This document shows, one piece after another, positions 24,991-35,000 of a stretch of DNA of 39,413 nt (position 1 is the stretch's first letter; the number at the start of each line of letters is the position of its first letter). The DNA is from Gemmatimonadales bacterium (lineage in GTDB: Bacteria; Gemmatimonadota; Gemmatimonadetes; Gemmatimonadales; GWC2-71-9). A model generated the notes under the pieces. It was not told where the DNA came from. It did no database searches and saw nothing but the letters and a program-made list of their open reading frames with translations. Location: positions 8,018 to 47,430 of the forward strand of contig WVYX01000207.1 in the NCBI GenBank assembly GCA_011772755.1. Direction: 5' to 3'. The translations under genes and the position numbers were made by a program.

Positions 24991-27089
24991 ACCCCTACCA
25001 CAAGGCTCCGCCCCGGAGCCGGCTCGAAGAACCTTCCGCCCCGGGCATTGACCACGACTGATCCGGCGTACCGCTGGTCGAACACATTGAGGACGCTGAC
25101 GAAGGGCGCGATACGCCAGTTGCGCACTCCACCTTCCCAGCCGACTCGCACACTGGTCACGAGCCATTCCGCAGCTTCGGTAGTATTGGCATCGTCCACG
25201 TAGAACGACGACGTGTAGGTGTTGTCCACCGCCGCCCAGACACCGCCGAAACCGTCGGCCCGTACGGACCAGTGCAAGCGGTGACGGGGAATGCCGGGAA
25301 TCTCATTCCCATCAAACGTGTCGTCCGTGGTTCGGAACTCCTCGAATCGATAGTCGGCATAGGTGTAGGCAACGATGGCGGCGACGCCAGCAGGCAAGCG
25401 CACCTCCGCGAACGCCTCGAGGCCTCGACGGCGCGCTGAGCCCGCGTTGCGGAAGTACTGCCGGCCCGGCTCGGTGACGGACTCGAACGGTATGAGGGCG
25501 TCCCGCACGTCCACTTGAAAGGCCGCCACCGAGTACCGCAGCCTCCCGTCCGGCGGGCGCCCCCGGAAGCCGACTTCGTATTGCACGGCACGCTGGGGTG
25601 CGAGATCCAGATTGAGACCGCCACCGCCCTCGGGGCGGTTGACCAGTTCCGTCGTCGTCGGTGTCTCGAAGGTGGTGCTCACGCTGGCGTAGGGAACGAA
25701 GGCGGGTGTGAGGCCGGCCGTGATGCCGCCGGATGCAGACACCGCGTCCAGGACCCGATCGCCCGATTGATCGCCGTTCGACAGCAGCCGGTCGTCCACC
25801 ACGAGGCTCACGCGGTCATAGCGCGCCCCAGCGGTGAGGAAAAGCCGGGAGCCCAGCGCCACTACACCCCGGACAAACGGCCCGATCTCGGCCACGCGCT
25901 CGAACTGATCCAGCGTCGTCTGGGTCCCATCGAGCGAGCGGTTGAGCCGATCGTCCCGCTGCCACTGGGCGTCCACTCCCAGCGTGACGACGGGCACAGT
26001 AGGGAGCCCGCTCAGCGGCAGCGTCGTACTCGCCCGCACGCCGTAAGTCCACCGATCCAAGTCGATGGTGGCGAACGGCAGTGGCTCCTCCAGATCCCGC
26101 CGCAGCCCGAACACGGCTACATCGACAGCCCCTCCCTGGGGCAGCTCATGCCTCAGGGCCATTCCGCCCTGAACCTGTGTGACCATCTCGCGGGCGCCCG
26201 TCGCAACGTTCCGGGGAGCTGCCTGAATAGGCAGGGTATCCATCTCGGTCTGGGTCAGTGCACCGGGGTTCAGCGCCTCCGGGCGGTGCGCCACGTGACC
26301 CACCACTGTGAGGCGCGTGCGTGGTGACACTGGCTGTGCGACGCGGAAACTGAAGCGGCGCAGGTCAGCCGAGCTGTGCTCGCGGTGGCCGTCGGTGGTC
26401 GTCCACGAGGCCACCGCCCGGGCGGAGCCGGCACCCATCGGCGCGGCGACGCTAACCAGGCCCTTGCGGAACTTGTGCGCTCCGGCCGTCAACCGCACCG
26501 TCGACTGCAGGTTGGCTGGCCGCTGACTACCGGTGGTCACACTAATCACCCCGCCAGATGCGTTGCCGTACAGGCTCGATGACGCACCCCTCCAGATCTC
26601 GATGCGTTCCACATCGCCCAGCTCCAGGTTGGTGAGCTGCCCCTGCCCGTCGGGTAGCGTTTGAGGGATGCCGTCGAGGAGTATCTTGACCCCGCGAACG
26701 CCGAATGCGGAGCGAGCGCCGAACCCACGGACCGCGATCCGCTGATCCAACGCGTAGTTGTACCGGTTCGCCACCACCACTCCCGGAATGATGGCCAAAG
26801 CCTCATCCAAGCCATCGGTTGCGCGACCCCGACGCAGTTCCCGCTGATCGATGCTCGAGATGGAGTAGGGCAGCGCGGCCAGGGCGGCCTCGGTGCGAGT
26901 CACCGTGACAGTGACCGGGTCCAGAACGGCCCGGGGAAGCGAGTCCTTAGTCGTCGAATCGCGGGCAGGTCGCTGTGCCGCCGCCGCTGCGGGCATTGCG
27001 AACCACAGGAGGAAGGCGGTCACGACCCGGCCCCACCGGGACACGAAGGGCGGTAGAGGACGGGAGTGCCGCCAGTCAGCCTCGCTCAT
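24975..27089 (-). CDS. TonB-dependent outer-membrane receptor
   Basis: 704 aa from ATG 27089 (a TTG three codons earlier is less likely). The signal peptide is near residues 20-40 (VVTAFLLWFAMPAAAAAQ). The plug domain has VTVTVTRTEAALAALPYSIS, GVVVANRYNYALDQRIAVRG, ILLDGIPQTLPDGQGQLTN and ERIEIWRGASSSLYGNASGG. The rest is a 22-strand-type barrel with FFEPAPGRSLVVGVEIGN at the end. Siderophore or ferric-complex uptake is typical for this plug form, but the ligand is not shown. The C-terminus is odd: receptors of this class normally end in an aromatic residue, here the last codons and stop are repeat sequence. It is transcribed toward the DUF2723 gene. Confidence 0.92.
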   Translation of the reverse strand: MSEADWRHSRPLPPFVSRWGRVVTAFLLWFAMPAAAAAQRPARDSTTKDSLPRAVLDPVTVTVTRTEAALAALPYSISSIDQRELRRGRATDGLDEALAIIPGVVVANRYNYALDQRIAVRGFGARSAFGVRGVKILLDGIPQTLPDGQGQLTNLELGDVERIEIWRGASSSLYGNASGGVISVTTGSQRPANLQSTVRLTAGAHKFRKGLVSVAAPMGAGSARAVASWTTTDGHREHSSADLRRFSFRVAQPVSPRTRLTVVGHVAHRPEALNPGALTQTEMDTLPIQAAPRNVATGAREMVTQVQGGMALRHELPQGGAVDVAVFGLRRDLEEPLPFATIDLDRWTYGVRASTTLPLSGLPTVPVVTLGVDAQWQRDDRLNRSLDGTQTTLDQFERVAEIGPFVRGVVALGSRLFLTAGARYDRVSLVVDDRLLSNGDQSGDRVLDAVSASGGITAGLTPAFVPYASVSTTFETPTTTELVNRPEGGGGLNLDLAPQRAVQYEVGFRGRPPDGRLRYSVAAFQVDVRDALIPFESVTEPGRQYFRNAGSARRRGLEAFAEVRLPAGVAAIVAYTYADYRFEEFRTTDDTFDGNEIPGIPRHRLHWSVRADGFGGVWAAVDNTYTSSFYVDDANTTEAAEWLVTSVRVGWEGGVRNWRIAPFVSVLNVFDQRYAGSVVVNARGGRFFEPAPGRSLVVGVEIGN

Positions 27090-27299
27090 AGTACCCAAAC
27101 CTAGTGGAAGGTATCCGGAGTTCCGCTAGTGGCAGGCCGAATCCCCCGGTTTCCCCTTCTGCCAGCCTCTACCGCCCTCCTGCCGCCCCTGCCGCCCCCT
27201 CCCGCTCGCAGTTCCCTCCTTGCCCCGCACCGCTTAGGACCGTAGCCTAGTCAGAGTCCGCACGAGGGGTCACGAAGGGCGCCGGCGAACAATCCACTG
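27090..27299. other. Divergent gap with GGCAG-type repeat (complement strand)
   Basis: 210 bp between the TonB receptor and the first kinase. 27156-27220 read on the minus strand is GGGGGCGGCAGGGGCGGCAG with flanking GGGCGG words, a copy of the same family found after selA and purH. Both genes need a promoter here, yet I find no clear -35/-10 pair. No Shine-Dalgarno precedes the kinase ATG. Confidence 0.5.
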
Positions 27300-30131
27300 A
27301 TGCCATCCATACTCTATCGTCTGTGCGAAGCCCTCCTGCCTGACTACGAGGTCGAGCGCGAGCTGGCGACGGGGGGCATGGGCACGGTGTTTCTAGCCCG
27401 GGACGTGGCGCTCGATCGCATGGTCGCCGTCAAGATCGTGCGCCCGGAGCTGGCGACGGCCGATGCCACTGAGCGGTTTCTCAACGAAGCCCGCGTCCTC
27501 GCCAACCTCAACCACCCCAACGTCGTTCCGGTCCACCGCGCGGGAGAAGCCGGCGGGCTTTCCTACTACGTGATGGATTATGTCGAGGGAGAGACGCTGC
27601 AAGACCGCCTGCAGCAGGGCCCCCTCTCAGCGCAGGAAGTATTGAAGCTCGGGCGCGACTTGCTGGACGCCCTGGAGGCGGTGCACGGCCTCGGAATCGT
27701 TCACCGGGACATCAAGCCGAGCAACATCTTTCTCATACGTGGCCGGGCCCTCCTCGCCGACTTCGGCATCTCGCGCTCGTCGGGACCGCAAACCTCCTCC
27801 GACTCGGGCGTCGTCCGTGTGAGGGGCACACCGGGCTACATGCCGCCGGAACAGGCATTCGGCTGGAGCCTGACGCCGCGCACCGATATCTACGCCACCG
27901 CCATGGTGTTGTACGAGGCTCTGACCGGTCGCCACTGGGAGGCGCTGCACCCGGACCAGCACGGCGATTGGTCCGGTGTGCCGGGGAGCATGGCACGGAT
28001 CCTCCGGCGGGCGTTGGCTTGGGAGCCCGCTGATCGCTGGCCCGATGCAAGGACATTCCGCCGAGCACTGTGGAAGACTCGCACCCGGAAGTACAGGCGT
28101 CGGACCCTCCTGCTCACTGTGTCGGGGCTGATCGTCGGCGCGTTCGTGGCGCAGTTCCTGTTCGCTCCGGGGGGCACTCCACCGGCTGATCTGGCTGTTC
28201 TGCCGTTCAAGGTGGAGGGCGACCTAGACAGCACCGTGGGAGTGGACCTCGCCGTGGCCACACAAGCGAGTATCAGCCTAACGGACCTCGTGCCGCTTCC
28301 CTTCACCACGGACATCCAACCGGACGATGCGATACGTGGCACGCCGGCACAGCTCCTCGAGCAGCTCAACGCACGCTTCTATGTGGACGCAACAGTAAGC
28401 CGAGAGCAGAACGAGCTGGTGGTCAAGCTGCGGGTCTTCGAGTCGGACGGCCCTCCGCTGGAGGCCGGTGAAGTGCGCGGGGGGATGACGGATGAAGGGG
28501 ATCTGGGCTGTCAGCTGGGGCTGGAGGTCGTGCGCTTCATCGATCCCAATCGCCTCGACCAGTACCGCTGCATCCTCAGCGGAACCGAAGCCCAGGCGGT
28601 GAGCGCATGGCTCGATGGCGAGAGGGCGTTTCGGAGCCAGGACTGGCGAGCTGCCGCGGGCCACTTTGAGCAGGCACTGTCCCTGGATTCCAGCTTCGCC
28701 CTGGCGAAGTGGCGTTTGTTTGTCGCTAGTCGGTGGCTGCGAATCCACTCCTTCTGGCGAGATCTGGAACAGCTCTACACCGAGCAGCGCCATCAGTTGG
28801 GGGAAATCGACAGGATGCTCCTCGACGCCTGGCGAACGCCGCTGGGGCACGAGCAGTTCGCCAAGTACGAGAAGGCGGTGACGAAGTATCATCGCGATCC
28901 TTACGCCTGGCTGCTCTACGGTGCCGACCTGCACCACCGCGGCCCCCTCGTGGGCATTCCACTCGATAGCGCTGCCGCGGTGCTCTTGGCAGCCACGCAG
29001 CGGGATTCCTCCCTGGGCCCCGCCTACATGCAGCTCTCGTGGGCGTTGATCCAACTGGGTCGGCGAGAGGAGGCGCGCCAGGCCGTTGACCGACTGTTAG
29101 CCATAGCAGGGCCCGAAGCCATCGTGGACCCGGTGGACCCGCGCGTCTTCCTGTGGGCCTACTTCGAGCGGTTCGCCCCCGACACTGCGTTGGCAGCACG
29201 CGCACAATTCGTCGGCGGTGGCACCTGGACGGAGACGCAGGAGGAGATCTCCACGAAGGCCGTGGGTTGGGCATCATCATTCAACCTGGCTCCGACTCAG
29301 GCTGAAGTCGCGGCTGCTTTGATGGAGCTGCCTGCCGTGCCGGATTCGCACCGGGCTAACGCCCACCAGAGGCTCGCCCTGGCCCTCTTCGCATTGGGAC
29401 GCCTCTCAGAAGCGTTCACGCATTTCGACTCCGCAGCAGCCATCTATGGCACCAGAGAAGTCGAGTTGCAGTCCGCCCAGTGGCGTGTGCTGCCGGGCGC
29501 GTTTGGCATGCAAGGTGTGGACACAGGGGAGGTCTCCAGAGGTCGAGCCCTGTTGGAGGCATTCGCGGAAAGCTCAGACCTGGGGTTGCGCGCGGCCTGG
29601 ACGCTCGCCCTCGAAGCCGATGCGAGAAACGACCCGGTGGCGGCCAACAGGTGGTGGGCACGCGTGCGTCAGAGATCAGGTGACGCGGCACGGGATTTCG
29701 GACTGTTTCTCGAAGCGGTAAACGCCGCGAGACTCGGAGACCACTCGCGAGCGGTTGCCCTATCGGAACCGCTGGTGCCATACGACGCGGAGGCCGCGGG
29801 TCAGACCGATCCGTTCTTTCGTGCCGGCATCTACCTCAAGCGCGGCGAATGGCGAACTGAGTCAGGGGATCGAGACGCGGATGAGGAGTGGCTGTGGTAC
29901 CAAAACACCGACCTGATTGGATGGCCGTCTGGCGCGCTCCACGCGGGAGAGGTCGACTGGGCGTTCGGAACCTACGCCCGGTTCCTCCGGGGACGCGCTG
30001 CACTGGAGCGGCGCGACAGGGCCGGCTGTGAGAATCTCGATCGCGTCCGTGAGCTGTGGGTCAACGCCGATCCCGGGCTGCAGCCCCTGGTCGACCAGGC
30101 CCGCCAGCACCATTCCCGGAGCTGCCGGTGA
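27300..30131 (+). CDS. Membrane Ser/Thr protein kinase with C-terminal TPR region
   Basis: A 943-aa PknB-type kinase. The kinase domain is at about 16-260, with a GGMGTVFLA loop, K45 in VAVKIV, HRDIKPSN (D137), ADFGISR (D154) and YMPPEQA (PPE in place of APE). All catalytic residues are present. A membrane helix follows at 269-288 (TLLLTVSGLIVGAFVAQFLF). Outside it lies a module beginning LAVLPFKVEGD, then TPR-like helices from about 440 (GERAFRSQDWRAAAGHFEQA) to the end. The kinase faces the cytoplasm and the TPR part probably the periplasm. It overlaps the following regulator gene by 4 nt (GTGA), so the two proteins are probably made together. Confidence 0.93.
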   Translation: MPSILYRLCEALLPDYEVERELATGGMGTVFLARDVALDRMVAVKIVRPELATADATERFLNEARVLANLNHPNVVPVHRAGEAGGLSYYVMDYVEGETLQDRLQQGPLSAQEVLKLGRDLLDALEAVHGLGIVHRDIKPSNIFLIRGRALLADFGISRSSGPQTSSDSGVVRVRGTPGYMPPEQAFGWSLTPRTDIYATAMVLYEALTGRHWEALHPDQHGDWSGVPGSMARILRRALAWEPADRWPDARTFRRALWKTRTRKYRRRTLLLTVSGLIVGAFVAQFLFAPGGTPPADLAVLPFKVEGDLDSTVGVDLAVATQASISLTDLVPLPFTTDIQPDDAIRGTPAQLLEQLNARFYVDATVSREQNELVVKLRVFESDGPPLEAGEVRGGMTDEGDLGCQLGLEVVRFIDPNRLDQYRCILSGTEAQAVSAWLDGERAFRSQDWRAAAGHFEQALSLDSSFALAKWRLFVASRWLRIHSFWRDLEQLYTEQRHQLGEIDRMLLDAWRTPLGHEQFAKYEKAVTKYHRDPYAWLLYGADLHHRGPLVGIPLDSAAAVLLAATQRDSSLGPAYMQLSWALIQLGRREEARQAVDRLLAIAGPEAIVDPVDPRVFLWAYFERFAPDTALAARAQFVGGGTWTETQEEISTKAVGWASSFNLAPTQAEVAAALMELPAVPDSHRANAHQRLALALFALGRLSEAFTHFDSAAAIYGTREVELQSAQWRVLPGAFGMQGVDTGEVSRGRALLEAFAESSDLGLRAAWTLALEADARNDPVAANRWWARVRQRSGDAARDFGLFLEAVNAARLGDHSRAVALSEPLVPYDAEAAGQTDPFFRAGIYLKRGEWRTESGDRDADEEWLWYQNTDLIGWPSGALHAGEVDWAFGTYARFLRGRAALERRDRAGCENLDRVRELWVNADPGLQPLVDQARQHHSRSCR

Positions 30132-32026
30132 TCTCGTGCCGCACGCTGGGCCCGGTGGAGGTGACGATCGACGGCGGCGCACCTCCGCCGGAGCTCCTGT
30201 GGCGTAAGAACCTGGCGCTCCTCGTTTACCTCGCCCGCTCACCGAAACGCACCCGCACCCGTGACCATCTCATCGGACTGCTCTGGGCCGACAAACCCGA
30301 GTCGTCGGCGAGGCACTCCCTGCGAGAGGCTATCCGCGTCCTGCGCCGCATCGTGGGGGAAGAGCAACTCCAGACAGAGCACGGTCAGGTGCGGCTGGCT
30401 AACGATGCCGTGCGACTCGACACCGACGAATTCCTCAGCCTTGAGAGTGCTGGGGATTGGAGCAAGGCGGCTTCCCTGATCGGCGGTGAGTTCCTCGAAG
30501 GGTTCAGCGTGCCTGACGCGTCAACCTTTGAGGATTGGCTCGCCGCCGAGCGCCTCGCGTGGCGGCGGCGTGCGGCGAGCGCGTTCGTGCAGCAAGCCGA
30601 AGAGTTCCTGCGCCGTGGCAGCATCCGCGAAGCGGCGGACGCTGCCCTCCGGGCGCTGGATCTGGAAGCCAGCTCGGACGCCGGGATTCGGGCTGCCATG
30701 AAGGCCCTGGCACTAGCCGGTGATCGAGCCGGAGCGCTCACCAGCTACGAGGAGTTTCTCACCCGGCTGGAGCAACTGGGCACCGCGCCTGATCCAGAGA
30801 CCAAGGAACTCGCCCAGCGGGTGCGGCGGGAGCGGGAGTGGCGACTTCCCGATGAAGTACCGGTGGATGCCGCGCGCGGGGCAGAATCGCGCCGGGCTCC
30901 TCTGGTTGGCCGCGAGGCAGAACTGGAGCGGCTGCTCCGTGTGTTCCAGGACTGCGTGCAGCAGCGCCGCGCCGCCGCCTGTGTGATCGAAGGGGATTCC
31001 GGACTGGGGAAGTCACGGCTGGCGGAAGAGCTGCTGGGCCGCGCGCGGCTGGATGGTGCTGCGGCAGCAACGGTGCGGGCGGTGGAGGCAGACCTGCAAG
31101 CTCCGTTGAGTGGCATCCTCGGCTTTGCCAGAGGGGGATTGCTGGAGGCGCCAGGCTTAGCTGCTGCGGCCCCACCTGCGCTCGCCGCGTTCGCTGCGGA
31201 GGTCCCTGAGTGGGCCGATCGGTTCGGCAGAGGCAGGGCAACTCCATCGCCACTCACCGGCGCGCTCAGTGAGGCGCTCCGGGCGATCACTGAGGAGCAG
31301 CCTGTGCTGCTGCTCGCCGACAACGCCCAGTGGCTCGACCGTGACTCCCTGCTGGCGCTGCTCGCGGCGGCGCGGGATCTTGCCGAGTCCTCACTGCTCC
31401 TCGTGTTCACTACACAACCGGAGCCCTCCCGCCCCGAGCTGGATGATCTCCGCTCCCGGATCGGCCGCGACACGGCCGGAACCACGGTGGTGTTGCAGCC
31501 ACTGGCCACCGCCGCGCTGCGACAGCTCGCTCGGTGGGCCGTCCCCACGTACACGGACGCAGAGGTCGACCGCCTGGCCCGCCGGCTGGCTGTCGACTCG
31601 GCCGGCGTGCCTCTCCTCGCAGTGGAGCTGCTTCACGCGGTGGCGCTGGGACTGGATCTGGGCACCATCACCGGCGCCTGGCCCGAGCCGTTCAAGACGT
31701 TGGACCAAACCCTCCCAGGCGAGCTGCCGGACGCCGTCGTCGCCGCCATACGCGTGGGCTTCCGCCGCCTCACCGGAAAAGCGCAGCAGGTGCTCGCGGC
31801 CGCCGCCGTGCTTGGGGACCGGGTGGAGGTCGGGCGCCTGGAACGCTGCACCGGCCAGAGCGGTGACCGGCTATTCTCCGCTCTGGACGAGCTCGAGTGG
31901 CAGCGGTGGCTCACGGCGGACCCCCGGGGCTATTCGTTCGTCGCCCGGATCGTGCGCGACGTGGTGGAGCGTGACATGCTGACCGCGGGGCAGCGGCAGC
32001 GGATACTCGATGCCGACCTCGGCTGA
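30128..32026 (+). CDS. BTAD-type transcriptional regulator fused to AAA/STAND ATPase
   Basis: 632 aa from GTG 30128, which overlaps the kinase stop and has CGGAGC upstream; the frame is open back to 30056 inside kinase coding. Residues 3-100 form an OmpR-like winged helix (CRTLGPVEVTIDGG, LAYLARS-like helix, SARHSLREAIRVLRRIVG). Residues about 100-235 form a BTAD domain (LLGEFLEGF-like GGEFLEGFSVPDASTFEDWL, then TPR helices). An AAA_16-type ATPase begins at VGREAEL (260-266), with Walker A GDSGLGKS (289-296) and Walker B-like VLLLADNAQWLD (393-404). The protein ends soon after the ATPase helical part and lacks the long TPR tail common in SARP/LAL regulators. It probably controls transcription in response to a signal; target genes are unknown. 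Confidence 0.88.
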   Translation: MISCRTLGPVEVTIDGGAPPPELLWRKNLALLVYLARSPKRTRTRDHLIGLLWADKPESSARHSLREAIRVLRRIVGEEQLQTEHGQVRLANDAVRLDTDEFLSLESAGDWSKAASLIGGEFLEGFSVPDASTFEDWLAAERLAWRRRAASAFVQQAEEFLRRGSIREAADAALRALDLEASSDAGIRAAMKALALAGDRAGALTSYEEFLTRLEQLGTAPDPETKELAQRVRREREWRLPDEVPVDAARGAESRRAPLVGREAELERLLRVFQDCVQQRRAAACVIEGDSGLGKSRLAEELLGRARLDGAAAATVRAVEADLQAPLSGILGFARGGLLEAPGLAAAAPPALAAFAAEVPEWADRFGRGRATPSPLTGALSEALRAITEEQPVLLLADNAQWLDRDSLLALLAAARDLAESSLLLVFTTQPEPSRPELDDLRSRIGRDTAGTTVVLQPLATAALRQLARWAVPTYTDAEVDRLARRLAVDSAGVPLLAVELLHAVALGLDLGTITGAWPEPFKTLDQTLPGELPDAVVAAIRVGFRRLTGKAQQVLAAAAVLGDRVEVGRLERCTGQSGDRLFSALDELEWQRWLTADPRGYSFVARIVRDVVERDMLTAGQRQRILDADLG

Positions 32027-32096
32027 GGCCCCACTGCCGCTTGCTGTCAGCACACCCCTCACGCATCTTGAGTCCGGAAGCGCGGTGACGTGAGGA

Positions 32097-35000
32097 ATGG
32101 TCACTCCAACCTCTACCTGTCCCAAGTGTCAGACCCTACTGCCCGACGGGGCTAGCTTCTGCCCCGGGTGCGGCATTCCCACACCCCCCGGCGGCTATCG
32201 GAAGCCCCAAGACGTCGTAACGCGCCGGCTCGCCGAGGGTGAGACCGAGTTCGCGCAGCTCAAGGGAGCGCTCGCCGATCGCTACGTGATCGAGCGGGAG
32301 ATCGGTCGCGGCGGCATGGCGACGGTCTACCTCGCCCAGGATCTCAAGCACCATCGGAAGGTGGCGGTCAAGGTCCTCCAGGCCGAAATCTCATCATTGA
32401 TCGGTAACGAACGGTTCCTGCGGGAGATCGAGATCACTGCTCAACTCCAGCACCCCCACATCCTGCCGGTGCACGATTCCGGGGAAGCCGCCGGATTTCT
32501 CTACTACGTCATGCCGTTCGTGGAGGGAGAGTCGCTGCGGGATCGCCTCAGCCGTGACAAGCGGCTGAGCCTCGAGGATGCGCTGCAGATCGTTCGGGAG
32601 GTGGCACACGCCCTGAGCTACGCCCACTCCCGCGACGTGGTGCACCGAGACATCAAACCCGAGAACATCCTCCTCTCGGCCGGGCACGCGCAGGTCGCAG
32701 ACTTTGGTATCGCTCGAGCGATCAGCGCAGCGGGGACCTCAACTCTGACCCAGACCGGTGCGGTGATCGGCACACCGGCCTATATGGCGCCGGAGCAGGC
32801 CGTCAGTGCTCCCGACGTCGACGGGCGAGCCGATCTGTACGCACTGGCGGCAGTGGCCTGCGAGACGTTGACCGGGACACGCACCGATACGCTGAGCGAC
32901 AGTGAGGCAGCCGAACAGGCGCTGCTCTCGGCAAGGCCTGACATCAAGCCTTCCCTGGCCCATGCTCTGACTGCGCCCCTTGCCCTGGACCGGGACCGGC
33001 GGCCGGCGTCGGTGGACGACTGGCTGGATTCGCTCAAGGCGCCCGAAAGGCGGCTGCCGTCCGTGACCATGCTCGTCACAGCGGCGGTCACCGTGGCGTT
33101 TCTGGTAGCCATAGTAGGCTGGTGGATCTTGGGAAGCCGTCCGGCAAGCGCGCCAACGACTCCGACCATTGCGGTGCTGCCGTTCTCGGTCACAGGCGAA
33201 GTTGAGGGGATCGACCTTGCCAGCGCGTTGCCGCAGGCGTTCCACGACCAGCTGCAGTGGCTGCCAGAGCACAGCGTATTGAGTCCGGAGCGCGTGCGCA
33301 GCGCGATCGTCGACAACTTCGGGACCATCCCCGAGGTCGACACGGCCACCAGCTTTCTCGCTAGCAGGTTCTCGGCCTCGGAGGTGTTGTGGGGCACTGC
33401 CCAGGTGACGCCCGCCGGCGAGCTCCGGTTGTCGGTTCAGGTGCGGGAGGGAGTCACGCAGCGCATCGTGCGGAGCGCGGACACCACAGGCATGCTGGAC
33501 AGCCTTCACGCGTTGGTCAGCGGGATTGTGGTCGAGGCCTTCGCCGAGCACGTGGTGGGCGAGCGCGCTGGGTGGAGCCCGGCACTTCCCCGGGGAATGC
33601 AGGCGATCAACGCCTACTACGCAGGAGAGCAGCACTTCCGACGCGGCGACTACAGCGAGGCGATCCGCCGTCTTGACGAGGTGATCGAGCGAGACTCGAC
33701 CTACGCGCCCGCCTATTTCAAGCGCATGCTCGCGGTGATCCTCCGCACGCAGCCGACGCGGGCTGGGACGGCGATCCGCGATGCCCTGGACGCGGCACGC
33801 CGGTACAAAGACGGCCTCGACCCGACCACCCAGGAACTGCTGGAGGGGTACGAAGTCCTGGTGAGCAGAGGAGACGTCCGGGGAGGTCAGGAGGCGTTCC
33901 GCAGCGTTGTGGACCAGCATCCGGATGCCGTCGATGCCCGCTTCATCCTTGGCTATCTGAAGGTCAACTTCCCAGCATTGATCGGAACCACGCCCACAGC
34001 GGCCCGCCTGGATTTCGAGCAGGTGTACCAACGCGACCCCCTCTTTGCCGCTGCCATCGCACAGCTCGCCCGGACCGCCATCCTTCTGGAGAATCGGGAC
34101 GACGCGCAGCGGTACATCGGCGAGTACGTGGCCCTCGACAGCACGTCGGAGTGGGCGGAGCTGTTGCGATTGGCCGACACGCTGGTGTTCGGGAGTGATC
34201 GGCAGCGGGCAAGTGCCGTTGGCTCCCTCGACGACCGCCCGTCCATCGTGCTGGAGATGATCGGCCTGACTGCCGGAGAGTTTCACCAACCGGGTCAGAA
34301 CCGCATCGTCGCACACGAGGCGATCAGTACGCTGTGGGAGCGTGCTGCCACGGACTTTGAGCGGCGCGTGGCGTTCCGCATGCAGATGGCGAGTCTCCTG
34401 GGCACCGGCCAATCGGCGTCGGCGGAAAGGCTCATGCTCGACGCCCGACGGCGTGGCGTCCCGCGGCAGGAGCTAGACCACTGGACGGTGTTGGCATCCG
34501 TGACGGGTGTCGCCACGCTGGGAGACCCTGAGACAGCTGCTGGCCGCTTGCTCGCGCCAGCTGCCGACAGCGCGACGGCGTGGTGGCTGGCCGCGCGCTG
34601 GTATCGAGCCCGCGATCCACGCGCCGCCACTGATGCCGTGGAGAAGCTGAGTTCCTGGATCGCCGCCACCGACAGACCGTCACCCCTGGCTCTCAGCCTG
34701 CGTGATGACCTCGACGCCGTTGAATTGGCCGTGGCCGGCGATGCGGCCGGCGCGATCGAGAAGTGGCGGGAGGCAACCCAGCGTTACAGCATCGAAGAAG
34801 TCCTGTTCGGCCTGGTCGGCTCGCTCTGGCCGCTGCGCCTGGAGTGGGCCCGAGTCGCAGCCGCGTCAGGCGAGTACGAAGAGGTGATCCTCGCTACGGA
34901 GCCGTTTGCCCAGATGGCCGGCTTCGTGGATCAGGCCGCCTGGCCGGAGGTATGGCTGCTTCGCGCCGACGCCTACGAAGCCACCGGTGATGCGATCGCG

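Noticed and set aside
32739-34412. 557-codon open frame on the minus strand inside the second kinase gene
   Set aside because: Antisense shadow in GC-rich DNA; no domain signature, composition like a complement of coding sequence, and the plus-strand kinase is certain.
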